Assembly (NCBI GenBank): GCA_029266615.1
Contig: JAQSWN010000111.1
Coordinates: forward strand, 1 to 34,327
DNA length: 34,327 nt
Direction of reading: 5' to 3'
Source of the DNA: Polyangiaceae bacterium
GTDB lineage: Bacteria > Myxococcota_A > Polyangia > Polyangiales > Polyangiaceae
The position numbers were made by a program, and so were the translations under genes. The notes under the pieces were generated by a model. It did not search any database and was not told the DNA's origin. It saw only the letters and a program-made list of their open reading frames with translations. Shown here one piece after another: positions 7,561-15,385 of this stretch (the first letter of the stretch is position 1; every line of letters begins with the position of its first letter).

Positions 7561-9044
7561 CCGTAGTCGCGCGCGCGCTTCGCCGTTGTCGCCGGCTTGG
7601 CGGCGGGCGTCGGTGCAGGCGCGGGTGCAGGCGCGGCGGCGGCACTGGCAGTCGGCTTCTTCGGCTGCTGCGACGTTCTCTTCGGAGCCGTGAACACGCG
7701 CGGAGCGGCCGGCGGAGGAGACTTGCTTGCCACGTTCGGGGCGACGTCTTCCACGTCGCGCACGTCGCGCACGTCGCGCACGTCGCGCGGAGGCGAGTCC
7801 ACCGGCGCGGGAGGTGACGCGGGCTCAGCGGGGAGCGTCACGGCAAGGTCTGCCCGCGCCGTCGCGCTCACGGCGGCGCTTGCTGCCGACGGAGTCCCCG
7901 AAGCGGCTGTGGGAGCGCTCACCGGGTCATTACCGCGAAGCAGCGCGAACGCTCCTCCAACGAGCAGGACGCCCGCGAGTGCGCCTAGCACCGCGATGAG
8001 ACCGGTACGCCGAGGGCGCGGCTTGAACGCGGAGACCGAGACATGCGAGTCCGCCCAGGTACCGGGCGTGGGAGCTATCGAACGTGTCGGCCCGGTCGGG
8101 ACCTTCACGTCCGCAGACTGAGCCGCCACGCCGTCCGCCGACGGGTTGACGCCGCTGGCTCGTACCGACTTCGCAATGCCGCGCTCCGTGGCCCAAGCGT
8201 CCAGCGCGGAGATGAAAGCGTTCGCCGATTGAAAGCGGTGGTCGGGATCACGCGCCATCGCCGTCGCGATGATGTGAGCGAAGGCGGGGTCCACGTCGGG
8301 GGCGACCTCGCGCAGCGGGCGCGGAGACTCCAGCACGATCTTGAAGAGGAGATCGTTCACGTTTTGCGCGTTGAACGGAAGCTGGCCCGTCACGCACTCG
8401 TACAAGATCACGCCCACTGCGTAGAGGTCGCTGCGGGCGTCGGCCTCGCGGCTCCCGCGCGCTTGCTCCGGGGAAAGGTAACAGGGGGTGCCAACGACGA
8501 TGCCGGTGGCCGTCATCTGCAGGCCATCCGCCGCCGTCAGCGACGAGAACTTCGAGATGCCGAAGTCGATGATCTTCACGAAGTCGGTCAGGCCTGCCTT
8601 TTGTCGCAGGACGAACACGTTCTCCGGCTTGAGGTCACGATGCACGACGCCCGCGTCGTGCGCTGCGCCGAGGCCGCTCAAAAGTTGCCGCGCGATGTTC
8701 ACCAGCGCGACGGGGGCCATGCGCTGCTCGCGCTCGAGCCGGCCGGCTAGGGTCTCACCCTCGAGGTACTCGCAGACCATGTAGCGAGCGCCGTCCGGCA
8801 GCGAGCCGAAGTCGAAGATCTCCAGGATGTGGTCGTTACCGATGCGGGCGGCAGCCTGCGCCTCGCGCTCGAAGCGAGCGACCGCGTTCTCGTTACCGGC
8901 GACGCTGCCGAGCAACACCTTGAGCGCAACGCGACGCCCGATTACCATGTGCTCTGCCAGGTAGACGGCTCCCATGCCGCCTTGTCCGAGGAGCTTGACG
9001 ACGCGGTACTTCCCGTCGATGACCTGGCCGACTTCGATGCTCAC
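7554..9044 (-). CDS. Hanks-type Ser/Thr protein kinase, membrane-anchored
   Basis: The 496-residue product carries a complete kinase domain at about 10-285: glycine loop GQGGMG (20-25), ATP-binding Lys42 in ALKVL, HRDLKPEN with catalytic Asp137, DFG at 160-162, an SPE motif at 191-193 and SDLYAVGVILYE. It should therefore be active, unlike degenerate paralogues. A linker leads to one membrane helix (about 348-370) and a Pro/Ala-rich extracytoplasmic tail of about 125 residues without a PASTA or other sensor domain. The tail contains tandem DVR triplets encoded by a 9-bp DNA repeat. GGAGGAG precedes the ATG. The gene is divergent, over 46 bp, from a TPR envelope protein, a common myxobacterial pairing. 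It is convergent and overlapping with the FHA-like esterase, a possible partner. Confidence 0.95.
   Translation of the reverse strand: MSIEVGQVIDGKYRVVKLLGQGGMGAVYLAEHMVIGRRVALKVLLGSVAGNENAVARFEREAQAAARIGNDHILEIFDFGSLPDGARYMVCEYLEGETLAGRLEREQRMAPVALVNIARQLLSGLGAAHDAGVVHRDLKPENVFVLRQKAGLTDFVKIIDFGISKFSSLTAADGLQMTATGIVVGTPCYLSPEQARGSREADARSDLYAVGVILYECVTGQLPFNAQNVNDLLFKIVLESPRPLREVAPDVDPAFAHIIATAMARDPDHRFQSANAFISALDAWATERGIAKSVRASGVNPSADGVAAQSADVKVPTGPTRSIAPTPGTWADSHVSVSAFKPRPRRTGLIAVLGALAGVLLVGGAFALLRGNDPVSAPTAASGTPSAASAAVSATARADLAVTLPAEPASPPAPVDSPPRDVRDVRDVRDVEDVAPNVASKSPPPAAPRVFTAPKRTSQQPKKPTASAAAAPAPAPAPTPAAKPATTAKRARDYGY
7752..7787 (-). repeat. Four perfect 9-bp tandem repeats inside the kinase gene
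   Basis: The 9-mer CACGTCGCG occurs four times head-to-tail with no mismatch and a related imperfect unit before it. On the minus strand it encodes the triplet Asp-Val-Arg, giving DVRDVRDVRDVEDV in the extracytoplasmic tail. The unit length keeps the frame, so copy number can change without breaking the gene. Confidence 0.85.
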
Positions 9045-9090
9045 TTGGCTCCTCCCGATCCCGTAGTGCTACGCCCAAACCCCGACTAAC

Positions 9091-10143
9091 ATGCCGCCCG
9101 TGAATCCCTTTTCCGCGATTGGACCCGTCCTCATTGCCGTTTCCCTGGTTAGCGCGGCCCCGGCCGGGGCGCAAACCAAGGAGCAAAAGGCGGGCGCGCG
9201 CGCCGCGGCCGAAGCCGGGGGCGACGCCTTCGACGCTGGAAAATATGCCGAAGCGGCGGACCTGTTCGAGCGCGCCGAGCGGCTCGTCCACGCCCCGCCC
9301 CACCTGTTGTACGCGGCGCGCTCTCACGTGAAGTTGGGCCACCTCGTGGAGGCGCGCGAGCTGTACCTCACCCTGACCCGCGAGCAACTGCCGGATTCTG
9401 CGCCCCGGCCGTTCCGTGACGCGGTCCAAATGGGCGAAAAAGAGCTGGCCGAGCTCGAGCCCCGCATCGGCTATGTTTCGGTCGTCGTACAGGGTGGTGC
9501 CGGCGCCTCGTCGGTGGTCGTCACACGCAACGGCCAGCCCATGCCGGCGGAGCTATTGGGCGTGCCGACGCCCAGTAACCCCGGGGAATACAGCTACCAG
9601 GCAACGGCCGAGGGCATGGAGAGCTCCGCCTCGTCCATCAAGCTGCGCGACGGCGCGCGGGAGACAGTGCTGCTCACCCTGCGCGACATTCCAGGCTACG
9701 TGAAAAAGGACCCGGCGCCGGGCACGGCCGGGAGCGGCGCTCTCTCGGGCAGCGGCTCGCTCCGTACCCCGGCTCACGGCGACGGCGGCGCGAGCGGTGG
9801 GCGCCCGTTGCTGGTCGGCTCGATCGCCGGCTTCGGCGTGGCGGTCGCGGGCGGCATCGTCGGCACTCTCTTTCTCATGAAGAGCAGCGACTCCAAGGAA
9901 GCGGCAGACGCCAAGTGCAGGCCGACCTGTCTGAAAGAGGACGAGCAAGAGATCACCAAGTTGGACGACGACGCGACCCTACAGCAAGGCATCGGCATCG
10001 CCGGCCTCGTCACGGGCGGCGTGGGCCTCGCCGCCGGGATCACGCTGCTCATCCTGGATCAGAACCGCAGCACGGTCCAAAGCGGCGCGCGCGTCACTCC
10101 CGTCATCGGCACCAACTACCTCGGCATCAGGGGCAGCTTCTAA
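9091..10143 (+). CDS. Exported TPR-like protein with two C-terminal membrane helices
   Basis: The 350-residue product has a cleavable signal peptide (about 1-28, ending PAGAQ) and then Ala-rich TPR-like helices (about 30-130; GGDAFDAGKYAEAADLFERA, HLLYAARSHVKLGHLVEARELY). A beta-rich stretch with PEGA-like character follows (about 140-220; VVVQGGAGASSVVV, GEYSYQATAEGM), then a Gly/Ser linker and two hydrophobic helices near 243-266 and 305-325. This architecture is very common in Polyangiales beside Ser/Thr kinase genes, and here it is divergent from one over 46 bp. Its biochemical role is not established. It is probably an envelope scaffold or sensor linked to the kinase. A perfect hairpin follows the stop. 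Confidence 0.8.
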   Translation: MPPVNPFSAIGPVLIAVSLVSAAPAGAQTKEQKAGARAAAEAGGDAFDAGKYAEAADLFERAERLVHAPPHLLYAARSHVKLGHLVEARELYLTLTREQLPDSAPRPFRDAVQMGEKELAELEPRIGYVSVVVQGGAGASSVVVTRNGQPMPAELLGVPTPSNPGEYSYQATAEGMESSASSIKLRDGARETVLLTLRDIPGYVKKDPAPGTAGSGALSGSGSLRTPAHGDGGASGGRPLLVGSIAGFGVAVAGGIVGTLFLMKSSDSKEAADAKCRPTCLKEDEQEITKLDDDATLQQGIGIAGLVTGGVGLAAGITLLILDQNRSTVQSGARVTPVIGTNYLGIRGSF

Positions 10144-10149
10144 TCGCAC

Positions 10150-10174
10150 GCCGCGACGAGCGAGGCGTCGCGGC
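10150..10174. terminator. Convergent-gene terminator hairpin
   Basis: GCCGCGACG at 10150-10158 pairs perfectly with CGTCGCGGC at 10166-10174 across a 7-nt loop. It sits between the convergent stops at 10143 and 10198, so it could serve both strands. It lacks a U-tract. Confidence 0.65.
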
Positions 10175-10197
10175 TACGCCTCTCGCCGTCCACGGCT

Positions 10198-11556
10198 TCA
10201 TGGCTTGGCGACGCGGTAGATGCCGCCCGTCGCCTGCCCCGAGGCACTCGGAATGAGCCAGTACAAAGAATCTTCCGTCATGCGGAGCACGCTGGGCGAC
10301 GCCAAACCGCTGACGAGCGTTTTGACGCCCCCAGTGCAGCTCGGCAGCGCGCAGTAGACGACACTCGTGGCGGTTAGCCAGTAGATGTTCTTGCCGTCGA
10401 TCAGCATGTCTTTGTCGTGAGCGTTGGGCAGGCTCGTGACAAGCTCCGTCGCTCCGGGGTCCGTCGCCTTGCAGCGCTTCAGCTGGATGCCGTTCTGCCA
10501 GTACAGCGTTCCTCCGTACGCGGCGAAGTTGGTCGGCACGCCCGTGTCGAAGCTCGCGTAAGTAGTGCCGCATCCCTCGGCGCGGCTGCACGCCACGACG
10601 TTGGCGAGGTCGTTCGTGTCGACTCGGACATAGTAGACGTAGTCGTTGTCCACGGCGATGCGCGCGGGCGCCAGGGCGCGGTTACCGATGGCTAGCCTCG
10701 TGCCTTGCGTTCCATCCGCATTGCCAGTCAGCTTGCTCAGGGCGCTGAGGCTGGGGTCTGCGCTGCCGCTCGATTGATAGAAAAGGTCTGCGCCGTCGCC
10801 CAGCAGGCCCGTGACCGCGCCGGAGGGACCTGGGTTGGCAAGCGATTGAGCGCCGCAGCCGCTGGCGGGACAGGAGATGTAGCCCGCGTACTTATCGGAA
10901 ACCGCGATTTTTCCGAAGAAGCCAACCATGTCGACCGCTAGCGTCTTGGTCACGGCGAGGGTCGAGGCGGAGCCGGGCGTTCCGACTTGCTGCACCGTGG
11001 CCGCGCACTTGGCGGGATTGGTGCAATGCTGAACGGTGTTGTCGGTCGTATAGAACACGCCCTTGGCGGAGACGTCGAAGCCTTGCGCCTTGTCCAACCC
11101 CGTAACGATGGGCGCAGGTGAGCAGCGCGAATTGTCGCACGCGGAGGACGCGCCACAATCGTGCCCGCAGCGACCGCAGTTCTTCGCATCCGTCGTCAAG
11201 TCGCTGCAGCTCGCCGTCCCTGAGCAATACGTCTGCGCGTCTTCGCACGCCTCCGACCCGCCGTCAGTTCCGGCTTCGCCCGCCGAGCCAGGCGTGCTCG
11301 AAGCACCCGAAGCGCCAGCCGTTTCCGAGCCACCTCCAGGAGCGCCGCCGTTGCCGCTCGCCTCGGAGCCGCCCGTAGCCGGATCGCCGCTTCCAGCACC
11401 TGACTCGGAGCTCGAACCTCCCCCCGTCGACTTGTCGCCGCCTTTCGAGGAGGCGCCGCTGCCAGCCGCTTCACCGGCGCCCTCCCCGAAATCTCGCTCG
11501 GAAGAGCTACAGCCCACTCCCATGGCCCCGATCAGTAAGCACGATAACATCTTCAT
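10198..11556 (-). CDS. Beta-propeller-like lipoprotein with short Cys module
   Basis: The ATG at 11556 is preferred because MKMLSCLLIGAMGVGC forms a compact lipoprotein signal (Cys16). An upstream in-frame start at 11604 would add 16 residues. After the anchor come SSSERDF and a Gly/Ser/Glu tether to about residue 100. A Cys module (about 104-145) follows, of the CxDLTTDAKNCGRCGHDC type often seen in Polyangiales lipoproteins. About 300 residues of repeated strand motifs complete it (GVFYTTD, LFYQSSG, YVYYVRVD, LYWQNG, IYWLTA, LYWLIP), consistent with a beta-propeller. The 452-residue protein has no recognisable active site. Its domain logic resembles the gene at 2655 (Cys region plus YW-type propeller), and the two may be distant paralogues. 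Surface exposure is inferred. Confidence 0.75.
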   Translation of the reverse strand: MKMLSCLLIGAMGVGCSSSERDFGEGAGEAAGSGASSKGGDKSTGGGSSSESGAGSGDPATGGSEASGNGGAPGGGSETAGASGASSTPGSAGEAGTDGGSEACEDAQTYCSGTASCSDLTTDAKNCGRCGHDCGASSACDNSRCSPAPIVTGLDKAQGFDVSAKGVFYTTDNTVQHCTNPAKCAATVQQVGTPGSASTLAVTKTLAVDMVGFFGKIAVSDKYAGYISCPASGCGAQSLANPGPSGAVTGLLGDGADLFYQSSGSADPSLSALSKLTGNADGTQGTRLAIGNRALAPARIAVDNDYVYYVRVDTNDLANVVACSRAEGCGTTYASFDTGVPTNFAAYGGTLYWQNGIQLKRCKATDPGATELVTSLPNAHDKDMLIDGKNIYWLTATSVVYCALPSCTGGVKTLVSGLASPSVLRMTEDSLYWLIPSASGQATGGIYRVAKP

Positions 11557-11639
11557 CGCAGCTCGTTCTTTACCACGGACCGCAGCCTGCGGAACCGGTC
11601 TCACCAGCCCTCAGTACGCGCGCCTTCTTTGGACTTCGG

Positions 11640-12800
11640 CTACGTCAGTTTAACGGACTTGCCTTCGCGTGCGGAAGCGTAAATCGCCTGCATGATTCGC
11701 ACGTCCCGGAGCCCCTCCTCGCCGGGCGTGCGAGGTTCCTTCCCGAGCTGAATGCACTCGGACAAATGGTCAATCTCGGCGGTGAATTGGTTGGTAGCGG
11801 GCACTGCTCGCGCCTCTGCCGCGCCGCCCTTGGCCACTCGAAGGGTGTTGCCTTCATAAGCAGTGGCGGGATCGAGCTCGGCGTACCCCTTCTCGCCGAT
11901 GACCCGGTAGCGTTTCACATTGGTCGTCCCGTAGCTGGAGCTGCAGTTGGCGAGACCGCCGCTCGGAAAGCGCAGGCTGAACAAGGCGCTCTCTTCCACC
12001 TCCGTAAACCGCGGGTCGGAAGGCGTGCTAGCCAGTTGCGCGCTGACCTCGGTGGGCTCCTCGCCGAAGATGTAGCGAGCCGCTTGCAAGCTGTAGATGC
12101 CGATATCCACGAGCGACCCGCCGCCTGACAGGGCTCGTCGGACTCGCCACTGGTCGGCCGGGTCCTTGGGGTCGATGGTGCGGCAATGGTCGGCGATGAC
12201 CAGTTTGATGCGGCCCAGCTCTCCGGCTCGCACGAGCTCGATGGCGGCGCGGTTGTGCGACTCGAACTGCGCGCGGTAGGCGATCATCAAACGCTTACCG
12301 GCTGCCTTGCCAGCAGCGATCATCGCGCTGCACTCGGCTTCGTTGATGGCCATTGGCTTTTCGCACATCACGTGCTTGCCGGCCCTGAAGGCGCGCTGCG
12401 TGTATTCGGCGTGCATCGAGTTGGGAAGCACCACGTAGACGACGTCGACGTTTCGGTCTTGGGCGATTTTGTCGAAGGTCTGGTAGCTGTAGACGGATTT
12501 CTCGTCGACGCCGTAGCGCCCGGCGAGGCGCGTGCCCTTTTCGGCGGAGCCGGTCACGAAAGCAGCGAGGCGTGAGCGCTGGCACTGCGCGAACGCCGGC
12601 AACAGCTGCTCCGTCGTGAACTTCCCCAGCCCGACGATGGCCCAACCGAGCTTGGGGCTCGAAGTCGCCTCCGCGGCCACGTCACTGCCCTCCCGCTTGC
12701 GCGAGCAGCCGGCGCCGCTCAACGTCGCGGCGGCCGCAACCGCCAATGTGCCCTGCACGAATGCCCGCCTTGAGGCATCCCGGTCGTGGGAGTCGGTCAT
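11640..12800 (-). CDS. Tat-exported Gfo/Idh/MocA oxidoreductase, glucose-fructose-oxidoreductase-like lipoprotein
   Basis: The ATG at 12800 has GAAGG about 9 nt upstream; a TTG at 12806 is the alternative. The N-terminus has a twin-arginine motif (SRRAFVQ, about residues 10-16) and ends in a lipobox-like SGAGC (Cys32), so the folded, cofactor-loaded enzyme is probably exported and lipid-anchored. The Rossmann motif is AIVGLGKF (about 54-61), the catalytic motif CEKPM (Lys138), and GGGSLVDIGIY holds the conserved Tyr region. Many stretches match Zymomonas glucose-fructose oxidoreductase as I recall it, including LPNSMHAEY, AGKHVMCEKPMA and SPGEEG-like endings. That enzyme keeps NADP(H) tightly bound and interconverts sugars in the periplasm. 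The family is secure. The sugar pair and cofactor here are inferred. Confidence 0.9.
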   Translation of the reverse strand: MTDSHDRDASRRAFVQGTLAVAAAATLSGAGCSRKREGSDVAAEATSSPKLGWAIVGLGKFTTEQLLPAFAQCQRSRLAAFVTGSAEKGTRLAGRYGVDEKSVYSYQTFDKIAQDRNVDVVYVVLPNSMHAEYTQRAFRAGKHVMCEKPMAINEAECSAMIAAGKAAGKRLMIAYRAQFESHNRAAIELVRAGELGRIKLVIADHCRTIDPKDPADQWRVRRALSGGGSLVDIGIYSLQAARYIFGEEPTEVSAQLASTPSDPRFTEVEESALFSLRFPSGGLANCSSSYGTTNVKRYRVIGEKGYAELDPATAYEGNTLRVAKGGAAEARAVPATNQFTAEIDHLSECIQLGKEPRTPGEEGLRDVRIMQAIYASAREGKSVKLT

Positions 12801-12868
12801 TTCCAATCGCCTTCATGTGCGTGAGCCATCGAGGTCGGATCTGAGCGCGGGCGCGATGGCGGTCGCGG

Positions 12869-13033
12869 TCACGAGCTCGCCGACGCCTTGCCGCGGCGAA
12901 GAGCCCAGGCGACCAGGAGCACCACGGCGGCGAGCAGCGCCAAGTGAATCGCCAAGCTGACGACCTTCAGGGCGACGACGGCCACGAGCCAAATCACGAT
13001 GAGCAGCAATGCGAGCCAAGCCAGGGCGTTCAT
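12869..13033 (-). CDS. Small membrane protein, 54 residues, DUF5670/lmo0937-like
   Basis: This short gene encodes a two-helix membrane protein: MNALAWLALLLIVIWLVAVV, then a short ALKVVSLAIHLAL connection and a second helix LLAAVVLLVAWAL, ending in a basic RRGK tail. This is the layout of the small lmo0937/DUF5670 family, whose members begin with a W/L-rich helix, have a central His (here His30) and end in basic residues. Their function is unknown; in several bacteria they are stress-linked. GAGG lies about 10 nt upstream of the ATG. It is co-directional with the oxidoreductase gene (68 nt gap). Confidence 0.7.
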   Translation of the reverse strand: MNALAWLALLLIVIWLVAVVALKVVSLAIHLALLAAVVLLVAWALRRGKASASS

Positions 13034-13191
13034 GTTGGCCGGACCTCACTGCACGTCCCGTTCCCGCGATGTTCCTAAAAAACGCGCTCTTCGGCGTGAC
13101 CTTTATGCGCAACCGCGCCGTCTCGCCGCGAGGCCAGTTGGCTCGGCCGTTCGGCACAAGGGCTGTGAAGCGAGAGTCCCAGCTACGTCAT

Positions 13192-13956
13192 CTAGTCCAT
13201 CGCCTGCGCGCCGCGGAGCTCTCCTAGCAGCGCGCGGGGCGTCACACCGGCAATGGTGCGAAACTCGCGGATGAGATGGGCTTGGTCGTAGTACCCGGCG
13301 CTTAGCGCCACTGTTGCCCAGCTCGGCGTCGCTTGCTCGCGTGCGACGCGAACGGCGCGACGGAAGCGGCTGAGCTTGGCGAACGCCTTGGGACCGACGC
13401 CGATGGTTTCTTGAAAGACGCGACGAAGGTGCCGTTCGCTCACCCCCAGCTCAGAAGCGACGGCGTTCACATTTGCGCTCGTGAGCCGTTCCGCGGCTTG
13501 CCGCACGAGCTGCGTTCCCGGGCGACGCGCCCCCGCTTTCGCGACGCGCTCCGCTATCGCACCCTCCAGGATCGCAGAAAGCTCGTCCCCGCCCCGCGCT
13601 CGTTCCAACTGCTCGAGGAGCTGGCAAACGGCGCTCTGCCCCCAGAGCTCCTCCAGCGAGACGACTCGACCGGCAAGCTCGGCGTCGGGTGCGCCAAGCA
13701 CTGCCTCGGCCGCGCCGAGATGAAGGCGCACCGAGACGACCCGCTGCCCGAGGCGAAGTTGCTTCCGATGCACCGTTTGCCGCGCGCCCAGCGCGTGGAC
13801 GTCGACCCCACCTCGTGCGGCCAGCCCCAAACGAGCGACGACCTGCACTTCGACACGGGGAATCAGAACGCCGCGCAGATCCGCGTCCAGCTCTACGACT
13901 TGCAGAGCCGCGATGGCGGAAGGAGCCGACGAGCCGCGAGCGGCGAGCGTGAACAT
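13192..13956 (-). CDS. AraC-family transcriptional regulator
   Basis: The 254-residue product from the ATG at 13956 (TTG at 13962 is the alternative) has an N-terminal ligand or dimerisation part without a clear family. A C-terminal double helix-turn-helix (about 155-250) shows the AraC signature: ELGVSERHLRRVFQETIGVGPKAF and then SAGYYDQAHLIREFRTIAGVTP. The gene is divergent from the SDR epimerase at 14055 with 98 bp between them, so that gene is the obvious candidate target; no operator can be identified by eye. No clear ribosome binding site precedes either start. Binding of a small molecule by the N-terminal half is a family expectation. Confidence 0.88.
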   Translation of the reverse strand: MFTLAARGSSAPSAIAALQVVELDADLRGVLIPRVEVQVVARLGLAARGGVDVHALGARQTVHRKQLRLGQRVVSVRLHLGAAEAVLGAPDAELAGRVVSLEELWGQSAVCQLLEQLERARGGDELSAILEGAIAERVAKAGARRPGTQLVRQAAERLTSANVNAVASELGVSERHLRRVFQETIGVGPKAFAKLSRFRRAVRVAREQATPSWATVALSAGYYDQAHLIREFRTIAGVTPRALLGELRGAQAMD

Positions 13957-14054
13957 CGGCAAATTGTGCGGGTGCGGCGAGGCCCGCGCAACCCTGGCTC
14001 GCGCATGTCCGTTTCTTCCAATCGCGCTTGGAGACGGTTACCTACGTTCGGGGG

Positions 14055-14882
14055 ATGAAAATCCTCATCACGGGAGCGACTGGAAAGGTCGGTAGCCGAC
14101 TCACGAAACGACTCGCGGAAGCCGGCCACCATGTTCGCGCCCTCGTGCGCGACCCGGCGCGCGCCAGCAATGTACGTGCACACCACACCGAGCTCGTGCA
14201 GGGAGATCTGCTCGAGCCGGCTTCGCTTGCGGCGGCCGTGCGCGGGGTCGACGCGGTGGTCCATTGCGCCGCGTTCTTTCGCGGAGCAACCGCGGAGCAA
14301 GCCCACGCCGTCAACGACCTCGGCACGCAACACCTCGCCGCCGCCGCTCGGGATGCGTCCGTGCAGCGCTTCGTCTTCATGAGCACCGGCCTCGTCTACG
14401 GGCCCAAGGACGGCCGCCCCGTGAACGAAGACGAGCCTTGCGCGCCGCTCGACGCCTACCCCGCGAGTAAGCTCGCCGCGGAGCGCTTCCTGCTCTCCAC
14501 GAAAGGCCTGGACGTACGCGTTCTTCGACTGCCCTTCGTGTATGGAGACGGTGACCCGCACATCGCCGACGTGGTGCCGATGATGAACACGTTCCTTCCC
14601 AGTCAACGCATGTCCATCTGTCACCACGCCGACGTAGCGCAGGCCGTCATTCGCTTGCTTGGGGCGGCTTCTCCTTCTTACCGTATCTACAACGTAGTGG
14701 ACGACGAGGCGCCGGACCTCACGACCCTGTTCGCCTCCGTCGGGGCCCCGCCGCCGACAGGCTCGGACCCCGAGCGTGGGCGCGTCTTCGAGCTAATCAT
14801 GGACGGCCGCCGGATTCGCGAGGACTTAGGCTTCAAGCCGACGTACCCGCGCTTGGCCGACGCGGTCGCGGCCGGAGCGTAG
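14055..14882 (+). CDS. NAD(P)-dependent epimerase/dehydratase (extended SDR)
   Basis: The start is set at ATG 14055 because MKILITGATGKVGSRL is the canonical first strand and nucleotide loop (GxxGxxG). An upstream in-frame TTG (14028) would add nine unrelated residues. The 275-residue protein has the extended SDR layout: ALVRDP after the second strand, GVDAVVHCAA, VFMSTGLVYG with the catalytic Ser/Thr region, and YPASK carrying the catalytic Tyr and Lys. RLPFVYGDGD and a variable C-terminal substrate domain complete it. Substrates of close relatives are nucleotide sugars or similar polyols, and nothing here decides which. It is divergent from an AraC regulator and convergent with the S30EA gene, with a hairpin across the junction. 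Confidence 0.9.
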   Translation: MKILITGATGKVGSRLTKRLAEAGHHVRALVRDPARASNVRAHHTELVQGDLLEPASLAAAVRGVDAVVHCAAFFRGATAEQAHAVNDLGTQHLAAAARDASVQRFVFMSTGLVYGPKDGRPVNEDEPCAPLDAYPASKLAAERFLLSTKGLDVRVLRLPFVYGDGDPHIADVVPMMNTFLPSQRMSICHHADVAQAVIRLLGAASPSYRIYNVVDDEAPDLTTLFASVGAPPPTGSDPERGRVFELIMDGRRIREDLGFKPTYPRLADAVAAGA

Positions 14883-14891
14883 AACGAAGCG

Positions 14892-14920
14892 GCGCCTCGG
14901 ACCGGTCAGGCGCGAGGCGC
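14892..14920. terminator. Inverted repeat between convergent SDR and S30EA genes
   Basis: GCGCCTCG at 14892-14899 pairs perfectly with CGAGGCGC at 14913-14920 over a 13-nt loop, starting 10 nt after the SDR stop. Its distal arm lies inside the last codons of the opposing S30EA gene. A bidirectional terminator is likely by position. Confidence 0.5.
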
Positions 14921-15247
14921 GGTCGCGCGCTCGGCGAGCCGTTCACGCGAAGGTCGGTCCCTCTTGGCTTTGGAAAGCGCGCGTTCGGCGCGCGACAGAG
15001 CCACGTCGGCCGCCGCCTGAAAGTCGACATCGCGGGCTTCGGCAACGAAGATGCCAAAGCTGCCAGTCAGCTCGACACTGCAGCGCTTGTCCACGCCGCC
15101 ACGAGGACCGTTCGTGTCTTCGAAGCGCACCGTGACCGTGCGCACCTTGTCCCGAAAGCCGTGCAGCGCGAACCGAAGGCGGTGGTGCACGTGGTCAGCC
15201 AGGGATTGTGACTTGGACAAGCCTTTCCAACGAATGTCGACCTGCAT
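14906..15247 (-). CDS. Ribosome hibernation promoting factor-like protein (S30EA/sigma-54 modulation family)
   Basis: The 113-residue product matches the short HPF/RaiA fold. It opens MQVDIRWKGLSKSQSLADHV, has a helix-strand-strand middle (RTVTVRFEDTNGPRGGVDKRCSVEL) and a second helix with DVDFQAAADVALSRAERAL, ending in a basic tail. Members bind the 30S A/P-site region and stabilise idle ribosomes in stationary phase or starvation. The usual long-form C-terminal dimerisation domain is absent, as in gammaproteobacterial short HPF/YfiA. Myxobacteria encode several paralogues, so this may be an accessory copy. The gene stands alone, convergent with the SDR gene. Cytoplasmic location is implied by the lack of a signal. 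Confidence 0.82.
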   Translation of the reverse strand: MQVDIRWKGLSKSQSLADHVHHRLRFALHGFRDKVRTVTVRFEDTNGPRGGVDKRCSVELTGSFGIFVAEARDVDFQAAADVALSRAERALSKAKRDRPSRERLAERATAPRA

Positions 15248-15385
15248 GTTGGGCAGACATCCGAGGCTCGGGATCCATTCCCGGCGCGGGCGTTCGGCTC
15301 GAGGGTCAAACTCGAGGCGTCCGTCGAACCGGCTGCGCGGGGGGAGCCTCGCGTGGCGCGTGGAGGTCGTGCTATCGGAGCCTGC

